64,000 nucleotides of DNA, taken from contig DLJQ01000022.1 in NCBI GenBank assembly GCA_002484335.1, positions 101,988 through 165,987 on the forward strand, given 5' to 3'. How positions within the stretch are numbered: position 1 is the stretch's first letter; every line of letters begins with the position of its first letter. The notes under the pieces were generated by a model. That model saw nothing but the letters and a program-made list of their open reading frames with translations, made no database searches and was not told where the DNA came from. This DNA comes from Flavobacteriales bacterium UBA7612. Lineage in GTDB: Bacteria; Bacteroidota; Bacteroidia; Flavobacteriales; Weeksellaceae. Shown in pieces: positions 19,091 to 27,436 of this stretch. Both the position numbers and the translations under genes were made by a program.

Positions 19091-19627
19091 ATGAAAATAC
19101 TTGCATTTGCTGGAAGTAACAGCAAAAAATCTATCAATAAAGAATTATTAAATTTTGCACTAAAACAATTAAAAAACGTTGATATTGATTTAGTTGATAT
19201 TAATGATTACGAAATGCCTATTTACTCTATTGATAGACAAATTGAAAATGGTTTTCCAAAAGAAGCAGAAGATTTTTATAAAAAAATAGAAGAAGCAGAT
19301 GGTATCGTTGTTTCTTTAGCTGAGCATAATGGAAATTTTTCTGTTGCATTAAAAAACATTTTGGATTGGGTTTCTAGAATAGATATGTCATTTCTTAAAG
19401 AAAAGAAAATCTTATTATTAAGTACTTCTCCAGGAAGTTATGGTGGAGGAAATGTAATGGAAGTTGCTACAAAATATTTCAGTATGTTTGCTGGAGGTGA
19501 AATTATTGCAAGCTCTACTTTCCCATTTTTTAATGATAATTTCCAAAACGGTGAAATTACTAATGAAGAATTAAAAGCTACAATCTTAGAAAAAATTGAA
19601 ATTTTTCAAGATGCTTTATCAAAATAA
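19091..19627 (+). CDS. NADPH-dependent FMN reductase family protein
   Basis: A flavodoxin-fold protein of about 178 residues. The N-terminal phosphate loop is AFAGSNSKKSINKELL (FMN phosphate binding), followed by EADGIVVSLAEHNGNFSVALK, a block typical of NADPH-dependent FMN/azo/chromate reductases, and LSTSPGSYGGGNV. The ATG at 19091 is chosen; the upstream TTG adds eight residues not seen in the family. It ends at a bidirectional terminator shared with the convergent cytochrome gene. Confidence 0.85.
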   Translation: MKILAFAGSNSKKSINKELLNFALKQLKNVDIDLVDINDYEMPIYSIDRQIENGFPKEAEDFYKKIEEADGIVVSLAEHNGNFSVALKNILDWVSRIDMSFLKEKKILLLSTSPGSYGGGNVMEVATKYFSMFAGGEIIASSTFPFFNDNFQNGEITNEELKATILEKIEIFQDALSK

Positions 19628-19635
19628 TATACTAT

Positions 19636-19669
19636 AAAAAAAGGTTGTCTTAATAGACAACCTTTTTTT
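19636..19669. terminator. bidirectional intrinsic terminator
   Basis: A 15-bp A/T-flanked stem with core AGGTTGTCT/AGACAACCT and a 4-nt loop sits between the convergent FMN reductase and cytochrome genes. Confidence 0.9.
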
Positions 19670-19673
19670 ATAA

Positions 19674-20150
19674 TTATTTTTTAGCTGCTTCTTGTGTCGC
19701 AGATTTAATTTCTAATAGTGCTGTATCATCTAATGATTTAGTAGGGCTTTCATTTCCTCTATGGCACATTGTACAAGTAACAACATTTATTAATTCAGGA
19801 TTTTTTGAATTTTCCCAATTAAAGTTTTTAGCATTTATTTCTCTTGTCATCAAAATCATATGACGAGCAAAACCTTTTTCTTTTTTGTCATCACTTGCAA
19901 AATCCATTTTTTTAGTTGTTGCATCACTAGCATGACAATAAGAACATTTAACACCTAAAGCCTCATTGTATCCTCTCATCAATCCTTTTAAGCTATCTTC
20001 CGAAATAGTTTGAGGTAATACTTTTAAATTTTTCCATTGAAATGTAGTTAATTCTTTACCTGTATCTATATTTCTAGAATTAGTAAAAGAAAATACCACA
20101 GTCAAAAAAGCTAAAATAGCTAACGTAATTGTAATTTTTTTTGTTTTCAT
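19674..20150 (-). CDS. exported di-heme c-type cytochrome
   Basis: A 158-residue exported protein with an N-terminal hydrophobic signal (ITITLAILAFLTVVFSF) and two heme-binding CxxCH motifs, CSYCH (69-73) and CTMCH (126-130). The sequence around them (LPQTISEDSLKGLMRGYNEA) matches the photosynthetic-reaction-centre-cytochrome-like family that is widespread in non-phototrophic Bacteroidota. It likely transfers electrons in the periplasm; its partner is unknown. It stands alone between two terminators. Confidence 0.85.
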   Translation of the reverse strand: MKTKKITITLAILAFLTVVFSFTNSRNIDTGKELTTFQWKNLKVLPQTISEDSLKGLMRGYNEALGVKCSYCHASDATTKKMDFASDDKKEKGFARHMILMTREINAKNFNWENSKNPELINVVTCTMCHRGNESPTKSLDDTALLEIKSATQEAAKK

Positions 20151-20237
20151 TATGTGTCTCTTTTGTTACACACAATTTAAAACAATAAGGTTATAGATTA
20201 TAACTTTTTAAAAATTTGGAATAATTTTAAATAATTA

Positions 20238-21152
20238 TTAAAATTTCCAAACTAATAAACGAGATACTTTATTACCTTGTTGCATATCAACAATACGATA
20301 ATCTCTTACTTTTTCTTTTTTTAGTACTGATTCTAAAATTCTAAGATTTTCTTTTTTAGAAACTAATGTAGAAAACCATTTTACTTGATTTCTATAATCT
20401 GCACTCTCTTTTATCATCTTTGTAATAAATAATCTCTCTCCTCCTCTACACCAAAGTTCAGAATTATTTCCTCCAAAATTTTGAATAGGTTTTTGATCAG
20501 ATTCTTGCCCTAAATTCTTTAATTTTCGCATTGTTTGTTCCATTACTTCTTGATTTGATCTAAAGAATGGAGGATTACAAATTGTCATATCAAATTTTTC
20601 TCCTTGCTTAATAATATTTTTGAATATATTATTTGGATTAAATTGCATTCTGATATCAACTTTATTACGTAATCTAGAATTCTTTTTTACAATTTCTTCT
20701 GCATTCTTAAAAGATTCATAATCTAATTCCGCACCTACAAAATTCCAATCATATTCATAATTTCCAATAATAGGATAAATACAATTTGCTCCAACTCCAA
20801 TATCTAGAATTTTAACGTCCTTACCACGAGGAATAACTCCATCAAATTTTTCTCCTAAAATATCAGCTACATAATGTATATAATCTGCTCTACCTGGAAT
20901 CGGCGGACAAAGATTAGCCTTTGGTAATTCCCAATAATCAATATCATAATATGTTTTTAACAAAGCCTTATTCAATGCTTTTACAGCTTCTCTATCAGAG
21001 AAAGTGATTGTCGGTTCGTTTTCTTTATTTGGCTTTATATATTTGGTAAGAGCAGGATAAACTGCACAAAGTTTCTCGAAATTATAAGCTGTTATATGAC
21101 GATTTCTTGAGTGTAGTTTTTTTAATTTACTCTTCTTTTCTGGAGTATTCAT
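20238..21152 (-). CDS. rlmF: 23S rRNA (adenine(1618)-N(6))-methyltransferase RlmF
   Basis: A protein of about 304 residues with the SAM-binding motif DIGVGANCIYP (117-127) and the N6-adenine methyltransferase catalytic motif NPPF (193-196), plus the family-specific HSRNRH near the N-terminus and GGNNSELWCRGGE. RlmF methylates A1618 (E. coli numbering) of 23S rRNA. The ATG at 21152 is chosen over an upstream TTG because it gives the usual MNTPEKKSKLKKLHSRNRH start. No terminator is obvious downstream. Confidence 0.9.
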   Translation of the reverse strand: MNTPEKKSKLKKLHSRNRHITAYNFEKLCAVYPALTKYIKPNKENEPTITFSDREAVKALNKALLKTYYDIDYWELPKANLCPPIPGRADYIHYVADILGEKFDGVIPRGKDVKILDIGVGANCIYPIIGNYEYDWNFVGAELDYESFKNAEEIVKKNSRLRNKVDIRMQFNPNNIFKNIIKQGEKFDMTICNPPFFRSNQEVMEQTMRKLKNLGQESDQKPIQNFGGNNSELWCRGGERLFITKMIKESADYRNQVKWFSTLVSKKENLRILESVLKKEKVRDYRIVDMQQGNKVSRLLVWKF

Positions 21153-21175
21153 ACAAAAATATTTATGCAAAAATA

Positions 21176-21209
21176 AGACAACCTTTGTATTTTATTACAA
21201 AGGTTGTCT
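21176..21209 (-). terminator. intrinsic terminator after cbpA-cbpM
   Basis: A perfect 14-bp stem (AGACAACCTTTGTA/TACAAAGGTTGTCT) with a 6-nt loop is followed on the minus strand by a T-rich run, 9 bp past the cbpM stop. Confidence 0.85.
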
Positions 21210-21218
21210 AGGTTTTAA

Positions 21219-21476
21219 TTATTTTAATTGTTTTTGTAATGTTTCTATTTGGTCAAGAAGATGGTGAATAACTTCTATGCCTTCTATATTTATACCTAAA
21301 TTATAATGAAATTCTATATATCTTTCTACTTTTGTTAAGTCTTCCTCATCTATAAAATATTCTTGATTACGCTCATGTAGAATAACCAAATCATTTTGGT
21401 ATAAATCGATTAAAAACTTAGGTTCTATTTTATGATACTCGCAATATTTTACGACTGAAATTGTAACATTTTTCAT
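21219..21476 (-). CDS. cbpM: chaperone modulator CbpM
   Basis: An 85-residue protein with a MerR-like winged-helix fold pattern (CEYHKIEPKFLIDLYQNDLV ... YFIDEEDLTKVERYIEFHYN) and the usual tail predicting a helix (GIEVIHHLLDQIETLQKQL). It lies 3 bp downstream of a CbpA-type DnaJ gene, the standard arrangement; CbpM binds the J domain of CbpA and inhibits it. Confidence 0.85.
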   Translation of the reverse strand: MKNVTISVVKYCEYHKIEPKFLIDLYQNDLVILHERNQEYFIDEEDLTKVERYIEFHYNLGINIEGIEVIHHLLDQIETLQKQLK

Positions 21477-21479
21477 GGT

Positions 21480-22370
21480 TTAACCTTTTTTTATTTCACG
21501 TAATTTTTCAAATAATTCTTTTTCTTCTAAAGTTAATTGTGTTGGTATTTTCACAGAAAAAGTAACATATAAATCTCCAAATTCATTTTCTTTCTTGTAA
21601 ATTGGTAATCCTTTACCTTTTAGCTTTACTTTTTTACTATTTTCTGTTCCTTCTTTTATTGGTACTTTTACTTTCCCTGAAAGTGTATCAACAACTACTT
21701 CCCCTCCTAAAATTGCATCGTATAAATCAACCTCAACAGTTTTATATAAATCTGCTCCATCTACATCAAATGATGTATTATTATTGATATGAAAAGTTAT
21801 ATACAAATCCCCATTTGGACCATTATTATAACCTTTTCCTCCATGACCTTTTATTTTTATAGTTTGTTCATCTTGAACCCCAGCAGGAATTGTAATTCTA
21901 ATGTTTTTACCATTTACAGCAAAAGTTTGTTTTTGAGAAGTAAGTACATCAGTCAAATTAAGAGAAAGACTTGCATTTACATCCTGTCCTTTAAAACCAG
22001 TTGATTTACTTCTTCCATCACGTCCAAACATAGAACCAAAGAAATCAGAATAACCATCAAAATCACCAAAACCTTGTCCAGCATCAAAATCGCTATATTG
22101 CTGTTGACTTTGCTGTTGCTGACGAGCCTTTTCATATTCCTCACCATGTTGCCAATTTTCTCCATATTTATCGTATTTCTTACGCTTTTCTGGATCACTT
22201 AATACCTCATTGGCTTCATTTAATTCTTTAAATTTTTGAGCAGCTTCTTCATTATTAGGATTTAAATCTGGATGATGCTTACGGGCTAATTTTCTATAAG
22301 CCTTTTTTATTTCGTCTTGAGTTGCTGTTTTAGATATACCTAAAACTGTATAATAATCTATAAAAGCCAT
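21480..22370 (-). CDS. cbpA: DnaJ-class co-chaperone CbpA
   Basis: A 296-residue J-domain protein. Residues 5-70 are a J domain with the invariant HPD at 33-35. A Gly/Phe/Gln-rich linker follows (about 78-120), then two DnaJ C-terminal substrate-binding domains (VNASLSLNLTDVLTSQKQTF; GDLYITFHINNN; LYDAILGGEVVVDTLSGKVK). It lacks the Cys-rich zinc domain of DnaJ, placing it in the CbpA class that stimulates DnaK. It forms an operon with cbpM. Confidence 0.9.
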   Translation of the reverse strand: MAFIDYYTVLGISKTATQDEIKKAYRKLARKHHPDLNPNNEEAAQKFKELNEANEVLSDPEKRKKYDKYGENWQHGEEYEKARQQQQSQQQYSDFDAGQGFGDFDGYSDFFGSMFGRDGRSKSTGFKGQDVNASLSLNLTDVLTSQKQTFAVNGKNIRITIPAGVQDEQTIKIKGHGGKGYNNGPNGDLYITFHINNNTSFDVDGADLYKTVEVDLYDAILGGEVVVDTLSGKVKVPIKEGTENSKKVKLKGKGLPIYKKENEFGDLYVTFSVKIPTQLTLEEKELFEKLREIKKG

Positions 22371-22654
22371 GATAATTTATACTTTTTTGTATACCCTAAT
22401 TTAGTAAAAATAAAGTAAATAATCATTAGCTTTTTGTATTTATAAAATATAAAGTAACATATTGATTCTAAAAATAATATTTATTACATATTGTGTATTT
22501 TGTTTATTTATTAATAAAATATTTATTCAATTAAAATTCTAATCTTAATACAATTTGAATTTGTAAACAAAAATTAAAATGACGAATTTTAATTCAAAAC
22601 TTGTAACAGGTTCTCGATATTATAATTTATAAGAACTTTAAAAAGATTTATCTG

Positions 22655-22662
22655 TAAATTTG
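22655..22662 (+). promoter_or_regulatory. candidate -7 promoter box of the VF530 gene
   Basis: TAAATTTG matches the Bacteroidota TAnnTTTG element exactly and ends 4 bases before the ATG, implying a very short or leaderless transcript. No perfect -33 TTTG is visible. Confidence 0.35.
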
Positions 22663-22666
22663 CAGA

Positions 22667-22888
22667 ATGGAAAATCAAAAAAATAATCCTTTACACGGAA
22701 AACGCTTAGATGATATTATAGAAGAATTAGTTGTATTTTATGGTGGATGGGAAGGATTGGGAAACCAAATAAGTATTAAATGCTTTAATGATAATCCTAG
22801 TTTAAAGTCTTCTCTAAAATTCTTACGAAAAACTGATTGGGCAAGAAAAAAAGTTGAAGAATTATACATTAAAAAGATTGTTAAATAA
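22667..22888 (+). CDS. VF530-family (DUF2132) DNA-binding protein
   Basis: A 73-residue protein matching the VF530/DUF2132 family along its whole length: the NPLHGKRLDDIIEELVVFYG start, GWEGLGNQISIKCFNDNPSL, and KFLRKTDWARKKVEELYI. Family members are small helical proteins regarded as DNA-binding; the cellular role is unknown. Its stop overlaps the next start by one base (TAATG), so the two genes are probably cotranslated. Confidence 0.85.
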   Translation: MENQKNNPLHGKRLDDIIEELVVFYGGWEGLGNQISIKCFNDNPSLKSSLKFLRKTDWARKKVEELYIKKIVK

Positions 22889-23271
22889 TGACACAAACTA
22901 TTGTTGAAGAAAAAATTTTTATTGAGCATGAACTTCTTCATGAAATTGAAGAAGAAAAACAAGTTATCATACATTGTCACATGATTGCCGATGAATATTC
23001 TAATGCAGCGAGAATTTGGCCTTCTACATATATTATAGATAATCAAAGTGGACAACGAAATCAGTTACTATTTGCTGATGGAATAACTATGTATCCTACT
23101 TGGACATATATCAAAGAATTTTCTTCTCTCAATTTTACGCTTATTTTTGGAGGGTTACCAAAATCTTGTAAATCTTTTGATTTGGTAGAGATAATACCAC
23201 AAGCAGGTGGTTTTGAATACAGAAAAATACCTAGAAATAAAACAGATGTATACCACATCAATTTAGATTAG
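22888..23271 (+). CDS. conserved hypothetical protein coupled to VF530
   Basis: A 127-residue cytosolic protein with no recognised domain. It is mostly beta-strand with conserved-looking aromatic stretches (ADEYSNAARIWPSTYIID, MYPTWTYIKEF, LIFGGLPKSCKSFDL). The pattern suggests a compact beta-sandwich. The start overlaps the VF530 stop. It converges with the DJ-1/PfpI gene, the stops being 8 bp apart. I do not assign a function. Confidence 0.6.
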   Translation: MTQTIVEEKIFIEHELLHEIEEEKQVIIHCHMIADEYSNAARIWPSTYIIDNQSGQRNQLLFADGITMYPTWTYIKEFSSLNFTLIFGGLPKSCKSFDLVEIIPQAGGFEYRKIPRNKTDVYHINLD

Positions 23272-23278
23272 TTAATAG

Positions 23279-23842
23279 CTATTGGTTACAATTATAATCC
23301 ATTTGTTTTTTTATTTTATTTTTAGCTTCTTCTCCTACCCATTCATTACATAAATACAATCCCAAATCTATTGATGCACTTACAGCTCCAGAGGAAATAA
23401 TATCGTTATCTTCTACTATTCTATCTTTTATAACTTCTTTACAATATGGTTTCAGAGTTTCATATTCCTGATAATTTGTAGTTGCTTTTCTATCCTTTAA
23501 AAATCCAGCAGCACCTAAGATTAAACTTCCGGTACATATAGATATTTTATGTTTTACATCTTTAGAAGTTTTTATCCATTCTATAAATTCATTATTGAAT
23601 TGTAAACTTCTTGTTCCAAAACCTCCTGGAATTATTATAGCATCATAATTTTCTAATGTTTCACATATTTTTGTAGGCTGTATTTTAAGTCCAAAATTAT
23701 CTGAGACCTCATCAGTATAAGAACAAATATCCCAAGATAAATCTGGAATATAATTCAATGATTTTAATCGACTAATTGGGTCATAAACACCTATAAAGTC
23801 CAACCAAGTTATTCCTTCGAAAACTATATATCCTATTTTCAT
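23279..23842 (-). CDS. DJ-1/PfpI family protein
   Basis: A protein of about 187 residues with the class I glutamine-amidotransferase-like fold: IIIPGGFG (69-76) and the nucleophile elbow SICTGSLILG with Cys103. The remainder matches the DJ-1/PfpI branch that includes isonitrile hydratases and ThiJ-like proteins. The exact reaction cannot be read from sequence. The ATG at 23842 gives the standard MKIGYIVFEG start; a longer upstream start adds non-family residues. Confidence 0.8.
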   Translation of the reverse strand: MKIGYIVFEGITWLDFIGVYDPISRLKSLNYIPDLSWDICSYTDEVSDNFGLKIQPTKICETLENYDAIIIPGGFGTRSLQFNNEFIEWIKTSKDVKHKISICTGSLILGAAGFLKDRKATTNYQEYETLKPYCKEVIKDRIVEDNDIISSGAVSASIDLGLYLCNEWVGEEAKNKIKKQMDYNCNQ

Positions 23843-23903
23843 TTTATTCTGAATTAATAAAGTAAAATTAATTATTTTCAATTTGTTTTTAAAAATGAAT
23901 TTG

Positions 23904-23995
23904 CAATAGTGATTGTAGCGGAAATCCTTTTTGCGAAGCGTACTAGCGAAGTAAAAAGATTGAGAGTGAAAAGCGCGACCTGAAAGGGATTGCCA
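23904..23995. repeat. intergenic repeat, copy A
   Basis: A 92-bp non-coding block, richer in G+C than its surroundings. It opens with CAATAGTGATTGTAGCGG and ends with AAAGGGATTGCC. The same two ends occur in reverse orientation at 47986-48109. A CTTTTT/AAAAAG pairing brackets a variable central part. I recall similar blocks as dispersed intergenic repeats in flavobacterial genomes; that needs a genome search. Confidence 0.65.
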
Positions 23996-24000
23996 AAAAA

Positions 24001-24027
24001 AATCCTTACCAAATAAAGGTAAGGATT
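24001..24027 (-). terminator. intrinsic terminator of the ankyrin operon
   Basis: A perfect 10-bp stem (AATCCTTACC/GGTAAGGATT) with a 7-nt loop is followed on the minus strand by a run of T, 7 bp past the ankyrin gene stop. Confidence 0.9.
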
Positions 24028-24033
24028 ATACTA

Positions 24034-25365
24034 TTATGCTTCTAAAATTTTCTTCTTTTCGGCATCGAACTCTTCCTGAGTAAGAATTCCTGCGTCTAAA
24101 AGTTCTTTCATATCTAAAAGAGCTTTCTTTTTATCTGCCATATCTTTTATTGTAGGTTGAACAGGTTTACTTACTTCTCCGTCCTCTATTGCATTTGTTT
24201 TTGCTCCAAATTCTATTAAAAGACTTGTAATTTCATTAAATCCATTCATATTAGAATAATCTATTGCTTTTTGTTCTAGAACATTTGCTATATCTGTTTT
24301 TGCCCCATTTGTCAATAAAAAGCGTAGAATATCTTTTTTACCATAAGCAGAAGCGTAATGTAATGCTGTGTTACCAGAGGCATCTTGTTTGTCTATTTCT
24401 ACTCCACTGTCTAGCAATAATTTTGCTAATGAAAGATAACCTAATTTAGATGCTGTTTGCAATAGTGTTTCTCCTGCATAATGTGGCTCGAAACCTAAAA
24501 TAAAAGTTCTAGTTCCTGTATTTGCTATTAATTTTTGCATATAATGTCCATCTTTTCCATCCCATGCATCAACACTTCTAGCATAATCTGGAGACAAACC
24601 TTTCTTTAGAAACAAGGCTACTAATTCTTTTAAATTTGCCCCTACTGCGTACCAAACAGGCGAAATACCTTCATTAGATTCTGTAAAAATATCTGCTCCT
24701 TGTTCTATTAATCGTTCGCATACAATACGATTACCCAATTTTGCTGCTAACAATAATGGACCTTCGTTTAAATCATTTAATTGATTTACTTGTGAACCAC
24801 TCTCTAGTAGCAATGTTACGATTGGAATGCTATTGTTTTGAATGGCTAAATTTAAAGGCGTATTTCCGTTTTTATCTGTATAATTATTATCTGAACCATT
24901 TTGAATTAAAACTTTTACAACTGGAACAAATTTATTTTCAATGGCAACTAACAATGGTGAAATAGCATTTTGATTCAATCCATTAACATCTAATCCTAGC
25001 GAAATTAATTTCTCTGCAATATCTTGTTGACCAGTTTCGGCTACAATGTGTAATAATGAGTTACCTTTAAAATCATTTATATCCCAATTTGCTCCTTGGT
25101 CTAATAAATAATTTGAAGTTTGCTTTTGTTTGTTAATTATTGAAAAAAATAATGGTGTTTCTCCTTGATGATCTTCATAATTAATATCTGCACCATTTTC
25201 TACAAGTTTTTTTACAACATCAGTGTATCCTTGATAGGCTGCATAATGCAAGGCTGTACGACCTTTTTCATCTGTATATTTTACATCTACTTGATTATTT
25301 TCAAGAAGAATTTCTGCTATTTTTCTTTTTCCTCCTTCGCAGGCTACTAAAAATGATTGTGACAT
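24034..25365 (-). CDS. ankyrin-repeat protein with C-terminal SHOCT domain
   Basis: A 443-residue cytosolic protein with about 11 ankyrin repeats (such as GRTALHYAAYQGYTDVVKKL, GNTALHYASAYGKKDILRFL). The C-terminal ~35 residues (KKALLDMKELLDAGILTQEE followed by FDAEKKKILEA) are a SHOCT domain, a short oligomerisation motif. Ankyrin arrays bind other proteins; the partner is unknown. The gene follows a second ankyrin gene by 6 bp, so both are probably one operon. Confidence 0.85.
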   Translation of the reverse strand: MSQSFLVACEGGKRKIAEILLENNQVDVKYTDEKGRTALHYAAYQGYTDVVKKLVENGADINYEDHQGETPLFFSIINKQKQTSNYLLDQGANWDINDFKGNSLLHIVAETGQQDIAEKLISLGLDVNGLNQNAISPLLVAIENKFVPVVKVLIQNGSDNNYTDKNGNTPLNLAIQNNSIPIVTLLLESGSQVNQLNDLNEGPLLLAAKLGNRIVCERLIEQGADIFTESNEGISPVWYAVGANLKELVALFLKKGLSPDYARSVDAWDGKDGHYMQKLIANTGTRTFILGFEPHYAGETLLQTASKLGYLSLAKLLLDSGVEIDKQDASGNTALHYASAYGKKDILRFLLTNGAKTDIANVLEQKAIDYSNMNGFNEITSLLIEFGAKTNAIEDGEVSKPVQPTIKDMADKKKALLDMKELLDAGILTQEEFDAEKKKILEA

Positions 25366-25371
25366 ATTTTT

Positions 25372-26574
25372 CTACTTTTCGAATAAAGTTTCTACAATTT
25401 TTGATTTCATATTATCTTCCATCGCATAATCTATTGCTTTTTTATCAAAACGATCTTCTACGGAAGCATCGGCACCAGCCTTTAATAAATATTTTACTTT
25501 TCTATATAAATCTTTTGCTACTGCTTCTTCAAAATTTGGATTTATTTTACAAACTTTTATTAAAGCTGTTTGTCCATCATTATCTATTTCGTTGACATCA
25601 ATAAAATCTTTGTCTAATAAAAATTTCAATAATTCTGAAGGTTTTTCTACAACCCAATCAAGACCTGATTTTTCTTTGTCATAATATTTGGAAGTTGTAG
25701 AGAGAGATGCTCCATTCTCCAATAGAACAGTTAGCATTTCTTGATCTGCTGCACTTGCTTGTGAATATTTTAAAAAACTGTTCAACAAATTTTCTCCTTC
25801 GTTATTTAATTGGTAAAAATCTGGTGTACCATATTCTAATAACAAGCGTAATAAATCTAAATTTTTATTATATGCTGTTACAAAAAATAAAGGTGTAATT
25901 CCTTTATTATCGACTGAGTTTACATCTGCACCGTTATCTAATAATAATTGTATTGTATTTGATTTTACAATAAAACTATTTTCTAAGGCTGTAAATAATG
26001 GTGATTTTTTTGCAAGATCTTGTTTATTAACATCAACTCCACTATCAATTAAAAAACTAACAATATCATGTGTGTACCCTTCTACTCTATTTTGTCTTTG
26101 TCCTAGAGCTATGTGAAGATAATTTTGTTCAGCTTTATTATAATATTCAAGTTTGATTCCTTTATTAATTATTGATTCTATTATTTCTTTTGGAAATCCA
26201 TTTTCGAGAGAATAAGATAATAAATTATATCCCGCTAATTCTTCATCAATATCATCTAATGCTTCTAAAAAGTTTTCGAAATGTGGTAAATATTCAGTTA
26301 GTTCTTCTGAGTTAAAGAATTTAGTTTGTGAAATAATAGGATTTAATAAAGAATCATTAAAAGAATCATATTCAAACAACTCTGTATTAATTAATTCTTC
26401 GTTTACCATATAATCAAAAACATTCCATTTTTTATTTTGCATAACAGCACTTAAAAGTTGTTCTCTTTTCTGTTTTGGAATAACGTTAAAATTTTCTTTT
26501 AAATAAACAATTAACTCTTCTTCTGTGAATTTATATATAGCATCAAAAAATATCTGTTGATCAAATGTTGACAT
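25372..26574 (-). CDS. ankyrin-repeat protein
   Basis: A 400-residue cytosolic protein. The N-terminal ~140 residues are helical and lack clear repeats (MSTFDQQIFFDAIYKFTEEE start). Degenerate ankyrin repeats follow from about residue 145 (YLHIALGQRQN, SPLFTALENSFIVKSNTIQL, GITPLFFVTAYNKNLDLLRL, TALIKVCKINPNFEEAV). It lacks a signal peptide and the SHOCT tail of its neighbour. It is first in the two-gene operon and may be a diverged duplicate. Confidence 0.8.
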   Translation of the reverse strand: MSTFDQQIFFDAIYKFTEEELIVYLKENFNVIPKQKREQLLSAVMQNKKWNVFDYMVNEELINTELFEYDSFNDSLLNPIISQTKFFNSEELTEYLPHFENFLEALDDIDEELAGYNLLSYSLENGFPKEIIESIINKGIKLEYYNKAEQNYLHIALGQRQNRVEGYTHDIVSFLIDSGVDVNKQDLAKKSPLFTALENSFIVKSNTIQLLLDNGADVNSVDNKGITPLFFVTAYNKNLDLLRLLLEYGTPDFYQLNNEGENLLNSFLKYSQASAADQEMLTVLLENGASLSTTSKYYDKEKSGLDWVVEKPSELLKFLLDKDFIDVNEIDNDGQTALIKVCKINPNFEEAVAKDLYRKVKYLLKAGADASVEDRFDKKAIDYAMEDNMKSKIVETLFEK

Positions 26575-26921
26575 TGTTTTTTATTTTATATTCTTACTAA
26601 AAAATGGCGAAAAAAAAATAAATCATAACCATTTTAAAATCAATTTATTCATTCAATAAATCATTATTTATTATGAATGAAGTCTATGCAATTTACAAAA
26701 GAATATTAATTTCTTTTTATGTAAAATTCTTTGTTACAAATAAAAAGCCGAAAAAAATAGTAATAAATAAAATGTAGTTAATTGATAAACAATACATTTT
26801 ATTAAATGAATTTTAAAAAGTTAAATTTATTGTAATTTTATTTCAATAAATTTATATATAATCATAAAAAAAGATAGGATTAATCCTATCTTTTTTATGA
26901 AAATTTGTAAAATGGTTAAGG
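26575..26921. other. intergenic region, promoter side of the ankyrin operon
   Basis: This 347-bp A/T-rich spacer has no ORF. Its left part must hold the ankyrin promoter (minus strand). Its right end holds the terminator at 26866-26896. Nothing else stands out. Confidence 0.5.
26866..26896 (-). terminator. intrinsic terminator of the secreted-protein pair
   Basis: The stem AAGATAGGAT/ATCCTATCTT with a 2-nt loop, extended by A and T runs, lies 26 bp past the stop of the 167-residue protein on the minus strand. Confidence 0.85.
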
Positions 26922-27425
26922 TTATTTCCAATAATTCCAATTTAAACCATCAAAAACAGCCATTGATTTACTAGTTGTATCATAACATATCATTCCTACG
27001 TAAGGATTTTTAACTGTTAAATGAGGATTTTCTATTTTAGGCAAAATCATTGCTTTATCGACTGATTCTAAAACTAGTATTCCAATTGCAGATGATGACT
27101 CGGATCCTATAATTACTCCATTACCTATATCTTCTGAACTATTCATAAAAATTTTTGAATCATCCCCAGTCTCACTCAAATTTTTCCATGAATTATTTTC
27201 ATACATTCGAATTTTTTTTTCTTGAGTATCAAATAAAAATGTTCCATTTGTTGGAATAACAGTTGTAGTATTAGTTACAGCAGGTAAAATAATTCCTTTT
27301 GAGTTTGTAGAGGTTTGGTCAAAATCTAATATTGTGCTACTTCCGTCAACATTTGGTTTTCCTATAGATATTTGCGCTTTAGAATAAATACCAAATAATA
27401 AAATTATATAAATAAGTTTTTTCAT
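26922..27425 (-). CDS. small secreted protein sharing a C-terminal module with its neighbour
   Basis: A 167-residue exported protein with a signal peptide (LIYIILLFGIYSKAQ). The C-terminal module (about residues 117-167) reads GILVLESVDKAMILPK, then VGMICYDTTSKSMAVFDGLN, and ends in WNYWK. It is clearly similar to the C-terminus of the 978-residue neighbour (NGFLVLESKNKGFVIS ... GMIIYDLADNCTKIYNGDN). The upstream part repeats this style (GIILPAV...GTFLFDTQEKKIRMYENNSW). Such modules occur in Bacteroidota surface proteins. The 11-bp gap indicates an operon. No enzymatic function is seen. Confidence 0.65.
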   Translation of the reverse strand: MKKLIYIILLFGIYSKAQISIGKPNVDGSSTILDFDQTSTNSKGIILPAVTNTTTVIPTNGTFLFDTQEKKIRMYENNSWKNLSETGDDSKIFMNSSEDIGNGVIIGSESSSAIGILVLESVDKAMILPKIENPHLTVKNPYVGMICYDTTSKSMAVFDGLNWNYWK

Positions 27426-27436
27426 AATTAATACAT

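Noticed and set aside
24034..26574. Ankyrin pair as a toxin-immunity or catalase-linked module
   Set aside because: No toxin domain or catalase gene adjoins; only the two ankyrin genes form the operon.
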